NCBI GenBank assembly: GCA_024663395.1
Contig: JANFAH010000022.1
Location: 310,001 to 374,000 of the forward strand
Source: Pisolithus tinctorius
Lineage: Eukaryota; Basidiomycota; Agaricomycetes; Boletales; Pisolithaceae
Direction: 5' to 3'
Length of the DNA: 64,000 nucleotides
The notes under the pieces are model-generated. The model saw nothing but the letters and a program-made list of their open reading frames with translations. It was not told where the DNA came from and did no database searches. Below are positions 57,281 through 64,000 of the stretch, in pieces; position 1 is the stretch's first letter; every line of letters begins with the position of its first letter. The position numbers and the translations under genes were made by a program.

Positions 57281-57993
57281 TGTCACGACCGTGCATTCAT
57301 TATAAGTCCCTATACACTCCGCACCCTACTCCGCCGGTCGTTCACTCACTCCGCACCAACTCTGCCCAACATCTGCTGTTTATGAACCATCTCCGCTCCG
57401 ACTGCTGTCAGACTTGTGTTACTCTCCTACCGGACTGAGCGGTCTGTTCTCTGAGGGGCATGTGACTACCTTCGCAGTCAGGTACTCCGCAGCGTGCTCA
57501 CCACATGGTCCAGCGCCTGGACTATTTCCTTTTCTGGATGTTCTGTGTTACCCATTTGTATGTCCTCCGTCTACCCTTCATTTGTCGTCCAGGAAATTTT
57601 ACTTGAAAATTTATGAGTCTCTGTATGTCAGTTCTGATTCCGATTACTGTACCTCCATAACAGTATAAAAGCATGTACTGTACTCTGCTGTTCTTCAGTA
57701 CGAATATTGACTTAGTTCCTACTCCCTCTGATTCCGCCTTCTGCCTGTCAGATTTATCTCCGACTCTCCATCTGTACTCTCCCTCTGAAATACGAGGGCT
57801 GAGATCGTGCAAGGGGGTAGTGCACGAGCTAAACCTGATGCCCTCACTCCACTCCACCTTTGTCTCAGCAGTCTTCGTTCCTGCTGACACTCTGCTAGTT
57901 GGAGTTCTGTTCTTCTGTGTCGGACTCGCCTCCGGACCCTCCTCTAGACCTTGTTAAGCATTGGAGTTGGTCAGAGTAGGCCTGGACTTGACA
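57281..57993 (+). repeat. 3' LTR of element C
   Basis: 713 bp, starts TGTCACGACC and ends CTTGACA, TATAAAA at 57664-57670. It is preceded by CTAAGGGGGGGGCAC, the polypurine tract. Confidence 0.9.
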
Positions 57994-57998
57994 GGGAG

Positions 57999-58838
57999 AG
58001 GGATGCTGAGTAGAGTGATGAGCTTCAATAGGATGTGCTCCTAGCACAAGTCAATGACAAGTTATGCAGGAGAAAATGAATGACCAAGCAAAAGTTGCTG
58101 ACTAAGCACTGATGATACTGATGAAGGCAGATAGACCCCTTCATGGAGCCTCAACTACCAATGATATGATGAAGACAGATAGACTCTTCTGAATGAGCCT
58201 CAACTGTTGACAACAAGTTATGCCTGAGAGAGCTGAACTGACTGCTGAGTGACTTCTGGATTGCTTGTTGGGTAGCTAAGTACATGGGGGTTTATATACT
58301 GTGGGGGGAGCACAGCTTGTGACAAACAAGGCACAAATGCTTGGTAAGTAATGAGTAAGGATGGAGTAATCATGATGAGTAAGTGAGAAATGGAAAGTAA
58401 GCAAGCATAGAAGAACTGGTAAGTATTGGAAATAAACAAGTCAAGGACAGTCAAAACATCACAGTATGAGCCAAACAAAGTCAGAAACTGGGTAAGTGCA
58501 CTGGATCACATTAGGGGGTGGCAATGCAAGTCAGATCTTGGTGGAGACATCACTGGACCAACAGATTGGATGACAGATGGATGGTGTTTCCAGATGGGGA
58601 AGTATTAATTCCAGAAAAGGATGGCATGAGTCAGGTGTCAAAGGGCTAGGGTGTTGGGGGTCTGTAGGGTAATGGGAGCATAGGTGATTGTGTCTCCCAC
58701 CCATTCATCCTCTCAGCAAAGTCAATAAATACTTCATGAATGGGGCTCTGATGGAGGAGAGGGAGAAGGGGGGATGTCCTCTGCTGGGTCTTACAGTAAA
58801 AAGGCAAGATGCATGTCATGTCAAGAATGTGATCTGGA
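57999..58838 (-). repeat. Family-A LTR, second segment
   Basis: Continues the LTR begun at 43408 after element C: AGGGATGCTGA matches the solo LTR at about 50640. The TATA box lies near 58290 and a degraded copy of the LTR ORF end near 58690-58838. Similarity stops at AATGTGATC; the remaining part of the LTR is absent, replaced by Copia-type sequence. Confidence 0.8.
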
Positions 58839-60209
58839 ATTATGGTAGTGTCTTGGAGTTTCGCCCAGAGGGTGTGGAATTTCTCCCCAACCCTTGGAAT
58901 TAAATTCCAATGTCACTACACCTACTAATTATGGTACTATAAATTTTCTGCACTGTTCTTTTCCACCTCAGTGATTACTTCATACACTGAGGTGAGCATA
59001 CTTATACTTACATTCATTTACTCTGTACTGACATAGTGTAGATACCCATACCTTTGTTAGGTACCAATACAGTGATTACTTCATACACTGAGATACTCAT
59101 ACCTTCATTAGGTTATGAGCCCCACTCTTGTGCTCTAATTCTGAAAGAGTTATTACACAGCAACACTACCCACTATGGCAAAAGACGATCATTCCTTACA
59201 AGTCCCAACCCTAAATGCAGATGGAAGCAACTGGCTATACTACAAGGCTCAGGTTGAATGGGCCATCAGTTCAAAAGGGCTGATTGGACACCTGACTGGC
59301 TTGGATGTGAAACCAGAGGACCCCTCAGCAGGGAAAGACTCCTCCTGGAAGCCCACAGCCACAGAGCAAAAACTTGTTAGTGAGTATCCAGAAAAACTCC
59401 AGCAATGGGCAAAGGATGATGGATATGTCAAGCAAGTGATCACTGTGTCACTCCCAGAATCCCTATTCCTTTGAGTCCTGAAGGAAGAGACTGCAAAGAG
59501 TGTGTAGGGTGTCCTCACTGACCTTTTCCAAAACCACTCTCACATTGTTGCAATCAATCTTTGGAGAAAACTCCAAGAATCCCACTGTGCAGAAAAAGGC
59601 GATGGCCATGCTCACTTTGACAAGATGCATGCACTGCACAAACAACTTGCTGCACTTGGACAATCTATCACAGACGATGACTTCACAGCTATCATTCTCA
59701 GCTCACTTCCTGCTTTGTATGACTCCAACCTCACAGCTATGACATCTTTGGCCCTAGTCATGCAAAAGGACCTATCTCTGGACTTCATCATCAAAATAAT
59801 TTCTGATGAATATGATAGGCACCAAACACAGACAAAGAGAGGCAACTCCAGAAACTCTGGAAATTCTGAAGATGCAGCTTACTCAGTGAAGGATGGAAAG
59901 AAGTCCACTTGCAAAAATTGCAGAAAGAAAGGTCACAGCAGAGACCAATGCTTGGAAGAGGGTGACAGAAAAGCTGGGCAAGCACCCAAGTGGTTCCAGA
60001 ACAAGGGAAAAGGGAAAAAGAAGGAGAAAGGCACTGGAAAAGTGGCCACTGTGGCCAGCACATCAGCCAGCTCAAGTGCACAGACCAGCACTGACTTGGA
60101 ACCTGACAGAGTTTGGCTGGTTCACCTGCAGGATGATGACTGGCTTACAGAAATTGCAGAGGAAGAAATTCCAAACCCCCAGGACATCATTACCGGTGAA
60201 GAAGACACA
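58839..60209 (+). mobile_element. Ty1/copia retrotransposon, 5' part
   Basis: A TGGAATTATGG start suggests a Copia LTR, about 58839 to about 59110, followed by GGTTATGAGCCCC as a possible primer site and then gag. No protease, integrase or RT is seen. A Tc1-type element interrupts or ends it at 60210. Confidence 0.55.
59175..60209 (+). pseudogene. gag: Copia-type gag
   Basis: Starts MAKDDHSLQVPTLNADGSNW at 59175. NWLYYKAQVEWAI and GLIGHLTG are typical of Copia gag N termini. The frame is interrupted by TGA (59472) and TAG (59505) but continues in phase: DLFQNHSHIVAINLWRKLQE, MHALHKQLAALG, then the CCHC knuckle CKNCRKKGHSRDQC (about 59911-59952). A Lys/Gly-rich tail ends near IITGEEDTY, where the Tc1 element lies. 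Confidence 0.8.
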
Positions 60210-60211
60210 TA

Positions 60212-61798
60212 CAGTGGCTCAAAAAAGTGTCCCAATGTTTGGTGATTTTTGAAAGAGTTGAGATTTACGAGAGAGCCAATAGGAATTAGTTCAAACTCCT
60301 GCAGGACAAAAGGTAGTACTAACCGTTGCCTTGACAGAAAGGGCTTGCTTATGTAATTTGGTTGACATGCCACCAAGATATAACCATTTTAAAATGACAT
60401 GTCATTGGGACACTTTTTTGAGCATGATCTTGTCAGTCATTATTTAGTAAATAACATAAAGATTTGGCAACTTCTGAGGGATTTTTTGCTTCAACCCTGA
60501 CTGATTATGTAATGTACATAATCCTGAGCCATAAAAATGGCTTGGGTCCCACTCAGCTAACCCTACTTCACCATGAAATGCATTTTTGCCTTTGCTAGAG
60601 CAAATATCCACCTTCTTTCTGAATCTGGCCTTTCTGCTCATCAAATCTCCTCCACAACTGGTCAGGGGAGCTCTACTGTGGCCAGGGTCATCAAAGAGTT
60701 CCAGCTAGATTAAGGAAAACCTCAAACTAGGACATCCTTACCAGCCTTCTTCTCCTGGCAGAGGAGAATATTCACCAGTATGACCTCTGGAAGAGCTGAA
60801 AATGCTGTCCAGGCTGCCCATATAATGTGTGTGGCTGTTCCCTCTCCTGTCACTTCCCAAACTGTCTGCAGTGTGCTCAATTCTGCATCCCTGAAGGTGA
60901 TTGTCAAGCAGGTGATGCCACTCTTGTCTTGCAAGTATACACAACAGTGACTTGCCTTTGCTCTTAAGCACCAAAACTGGACTGTGGATGACTGCACTAG
61001 GGTCATCTGGTCAGTTGAGCCCAAGATCAATAGTATTGGACCAGATGTAAGGAAATTTGTGTGGAAAATGGTAGGGAAGTGTTTGCAGGATAATTCTCCT
61101 GCTTGACTACAGCCTTCAAGGATGCAGAATTGAGCACACTGCAAACAGTTTGGGAAGTGACAGGAGAGGGAACAGCCACACACATTATATGGGCAGCCTG
61201 GACAGCATTTTCAGCTCTTCCAGAGGTCATACTGGTGAATATTCTCCTCTGCCAGGAGAAGAAGGCTGGTAAGGATGTCCTAGTTTGAGGTTTTCCTTAA
61301 TCTAGCTGGAACTCTTTGATGACCCTGGCCACAGTAGAGCTCCCCTGACCAGTTGTGGAGGAGATTTGATGAGCAGAAAGGCCAGATTCAGAAAGAAGGT
61401 GGATATTTGCTCTAGCAAAGGCAAAAATGCATTTCATGGTGAAGTAGGGTTAGCTGAGTGGGACCCAAGCCATTTTTATGGCTCAGGATTATGTACATTA
61501 CATAATCAGTCAGGGTTGAAGCAAAAAATCCCTCAGAAGTTGCCAAATCTTTATGTTATTTACTAAATAATGACTGACAAGATCATGCTCAAAAAAGTGT
61601 CCCAATGACATGTCATTTTAAAATGGTTATATCTTGGTGGCATGTCAACCAAATTACATAAGCAAGCCCTTTCTGTCAAGGCAACGGTTAGTACTACCTT
61701 TTGTCCTGCAGGAGTTTGAACTAATTCCTATTGGCTCTCTCGTAAATCTCAACTCTTTCAAAAATCACCAAACATTGGGACACTTTTTTGAGCCACTG
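60212..61798. mobile_element. Palindromic Tc1-type element
   Basis: Two 701-bp arms (60212-60912, 61098-61798) are near-identical inverted repeats around a 185-bp centre, flanked by TA (60210-60211, 61799-61800) as in Tc1/mariner. The ends read CAGTGGCTCAAAAAAGTGTC. Each arm encodes the transposase N-terminal half: a helix-turn-helix (SGLSAHQISSTTGQGSS, 60615 onward) and TSGRAENAVQAAHI, SQTVCSVLNSASLK. The centre encodes HQNWTVDDCTRVIWSVEPKI, where relatives have WSDE. The catalytic C-terminal half is missing, replaced by the inverted first half. A second, inverted copy of the TIR core occurs inside each arm (60405-60426). Confidence 0.85.
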
Positions 61799-61800
61799 TA

Positions 61801-63406
61801 TGTTTGCAGTCTTGGATGACTTTGTGAGAGACAACCTGGAATGTGGGATGTCCAGGATGAACTATTACTCAAAATGGCAACAGATGACTTTGGGTGTCTT
61901 TCCTCACCTAGTTCCAGTAAGTCATTGGGCCACAATGGTCGATTCCAGGCCATCTGAGGCAGTAATATCACCAGGACAGATACCATGAGTTGCTGTGAGT
62001 TGCACAGCAATGGTGACTCCTGAAACTGTTGAAATGGAATGGCTTCCTGGGATGTGAGAAGGCTCCTAAGCAAGGTGACCTGGGGTTATTTTGTGCGACA
62101 TGTCTGCAGCCTGGGATCAATGTCGACCTGACAGAAGATCTGGATCAGTAAGTGGTGGGATTAGGCTTGTCTCCATTGTTAACCTTCTGAAGTTGGAGAT
62201 ATACCCACATGTTGGTGATGGATGGAAACTTCAAAGCTGAACATATGCACAACAGGTGCCCAGCAGATCAGGTGTGGTTGATGGATGGCCACAGATACAT
62301 GGTGACAGATCCAGAGTATCAGGCATACTTGAAGGACATGCCCCATGTCACAGAGGTACAATTGTCAGACCACTGTTGCCATTCAATTACCCATGCTCTT
62401 GCTAGAAATCTGCATGCAACAATCATAAGGCAATCAATCAGGCCAATGCCCAATGGGGCTGACTTCACTCTATGGGAATTGGCACAATGGCTTGCACTCT
62501 GTTGTCAACTTCCAAAAGGGCAAAAGGTAGGATATCATATCAATCATGCACCTCCCACTCATGGAAGTTCAGGCAGTTAAACATGGATTACTCATTGGTG
62601 AATGCATTGAGTTACAACATGGCAGGACTCAACCATGTGCTATGTTTCCATGACATCAATTGCTCATACATGACCAATCTATGCACACAGGTTGGAAATA
62701 GCACCTTCATTGACATCCCAAATTCAATGCAGATTATGCCAGGAATTGGAATCTGGCATGTGCACAGTCACAAACAGGAATGCTATGCCCACCATGCACC
62801 CTTATTCATGCAGGGTGCTGGATGGGTAGATGGCAAAATCATCAAGACCTTGTGGTCATTACTGAACATTGCATCCACTTTTGCCCAGGGTATGAGTTTG
62901 CCACACTGCCAGGAGCTGTTGGATTTTCAAATGAGTGATTGCAACTTCATGAAGATGATTCACATAGGTATGAGCTTCTATGCATGCACTGTGCTCCCTG
63001 ACCATTCATGTTTAGTCAAAAGTCTGATATGGAAATTGACAACCATGAAGGTGGCAGCAGACATGGCAAAAAGGGCATTCAAGACATTGAATGAAGCAGT
63101 GTCTGTGAAACAATGTGAGACATGGAGCTACCAAGAGCAAGTGGCCTTCAGAGACCAAATGGTTGATGCCTCTGCCATGGATATCTTTGAAGTGCAAATG
63201 AAGAAGGGTGAGTGGCACATCTGCTCCTCCTTTTGCAACAACTCTTAACTTTTCATTAGCCCCAACAGTCCATGCCATCAAACTGGAGTTATTGAACAAT
63301 ATCCCACTGAGTGGAGTGCACTGCAGCATGGGTAGTTGGCTTGCTTGTGGTCTCAGACTGGAAGAAGCAGCAATCACATTGTGCATCAATCATCGCAATG
63401 TCAGTG
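61801..63406 (+). pseudogene. KDZ (Kyakuja-Dileera-Zisupton) transposase remnant
   Basis: Order of blocks matches remembered basidiomycete KDZ proteins: YYSKWQQMTLGVFPHLVP (61863), CATCLQPGINVDLTED (62098), LVMDGNFKAEHMHN (62213), a loop with GHRYMVTDPEYQAYL, NMDYSLVNALSYNMAGL (62580), LCFHDINCSYMTNL, MPGIGIWHVHSHKQECY (62737), GAGWVDGKIIKTLWSLLN and LLDFQMSDCNFMKMI (62920). The C-terminal helices end with GSWLACGLRLEEAAITL (63330). Frames shift at several points, and small introns are possible near 61920-62045. It is truncated by a family-A LTR at 63407. Confidence 0.82.
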
Positions 63407-64000
63407 CAAAACAAATCCAACACCAAAGACAAATGATGTGTGAGTGGTGGTTTGCCTCCACAGAACCTGGAGTGCAGAAAACCTAAGAGGGGGAAACCTT
63501 GATGGCAGGTGCTCCTAATGCAAGTCATTGATGAGTTATGCAGGAGTAGACAAGCAAGTGATGACTGGATGGGGGATGCTGAACAGAGTGAAGGTGCTCA
63601 GCCAAAAGGACATCTAGAATGATGGACTTTGATAAAAACATGCTCCTGGTGCAAATCATTGATGAGTTATGCAGGAGTGAGGAATGACTAAGCAAAAGGT
63701 TGCTGACTAAGCATGGAGTGGACTGCAGGTGATGAAGGATGGCAGATAGACTCTTCTGAATGAGCCTCAACTACCAAGTATACAAATGATGACAGATAGA
63801 CCCCTTCATGGAGCCTCAACTGTTGACAGTGAGTTATGCTGAGTAGCACTGACTGACTGCTGAGTGAATGGCTTCTGGTTCACTTGGGGGTAGCTAAGTA
63901 CATGGGGTTTATATACTGTGGGGGGAGCACAGCTTGTGAAAAACAAGGCACAAACACTTGGTAAGTAATGAGTAAGGACTGAGTAATCAAGATGAGTAAG
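63407..64000 (-). repeat. Family-A LTR, running off the right edge
   Basis: From AAAACAAATCCAAC, aligned to the reverse of 5080-5655, lacking about 35 bp of the LTR end. It includes the repeated CAGGAG...TGAGTTATG segment and the TATA box near 63910. The remaining part is outside the window. Confidence 0.8.

Larger units (their letters stand above)
43605..57993 (+). mobile_element. Element C: Ty3/gypsy chromovirus, inserted in a family-A LTR and split by D
   Basis: LTRs 43605-44281 and 57281-57993 (TGTCAC...TTGACA), flanked by GGGAG at 43600-43604 and 57994-57998. Gag (44343-45629) and pol (-1 frame) are interrupted in the protease by element D. Removing D with its CCGG duplication restores the protease frame exactly. 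There are six in-frame TGA stops, and RT and integrase each have an Asp-to-Asn change. An antisense frame lies before the 3' LTR. Confidence 0.93.

Noticed and set aside
60444..61566. Two identical 66-codon ORFs on opposite strands
   Set aside because: They are the antisense shadows of the palindrome arms of the Tc1 derivative.
1..64000. CRISPR arrays, operons, ribosome-binding sites, rRNA or tRNA genes
   Set aside because: The window is eukaryotic, and I found no regular spacer-repeat structure, cloverleaf or rRNA sequence.

Overview
This window is a transposon graveyard from a filamentous basidiomycete, most likely an Agaricomycete. The evidence is the mix of elements: Ty3/gypsy chromoviruses with chromodomains, a Helitron, a Plavaka/CACTA-type tnp2 transposase, a KDZ transposase, a Tc1-type element and a Copia gag. 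There is also the relic of an AKR1-type ankyrin/DHHC palmitoyltransferase and an alpha-kinase, and short GT-AG introns are present. I see no rRNA, tRNA or CRISPR array and no gene that looks like an active host gene.

Left nest (1-26.3 kb). A Helitron (pieces at 15.1-18.3 and 24.0-26.2 kb) is split by Ty3 elements F (5691-15100) and B (18266-23948; LTRs 310 bp, TSD GTCTG). F's 5' LTR was hit by element A (1-5690), whose 1.8-kb 3' LTR carries a 185-codon reading frame. F's pol was hit by a CACTG...CAGTG element (7626-10443) with about 524-bp inverted repeats and a zinc-finger ORF.

Middle (26.3-43.4 kb). Old, CpG-poor sequence holds element Y (26694-39164, TIRs, apparent 7-bp TSD) with an integrase-core-like gene and an alpha-kinase gene. 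Y's left TIR is interrupted by Z (26723-34004), which carries the tnp2 transposase, a conserved hypothetical gene and a small open three-exon gene. An AKR1 pseudogene follows.

Right nest (43.4-64 kb). An LTR of family A is split by chromovirus C (43605-57993, TSD GGGAG). C is split inside its protease by element D (45952-53002, TSD CCGG), and D is split inside its reverse transcriptase by a solo LTR of family A (50444-52223, TSD GCGG). Then come a Copia gag, a palindromic Tc1 derivative (60212-61798, TA target), a KDZ transposase remnant and another family-A LTR at the right edge.

The unifying theme is CpG decay. The LTR pairs of B and D differ only by transitions at CpG sites. All 16 in-frame stops in B, C and F are TGA. 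Catalytic Asp codons have become Asn where a CpG spans the codon boundary. This looks like methylation-driven or RIP-like inactivation. All coordinates and differences were read by eye, and family names come from remembered motifs, not searches.
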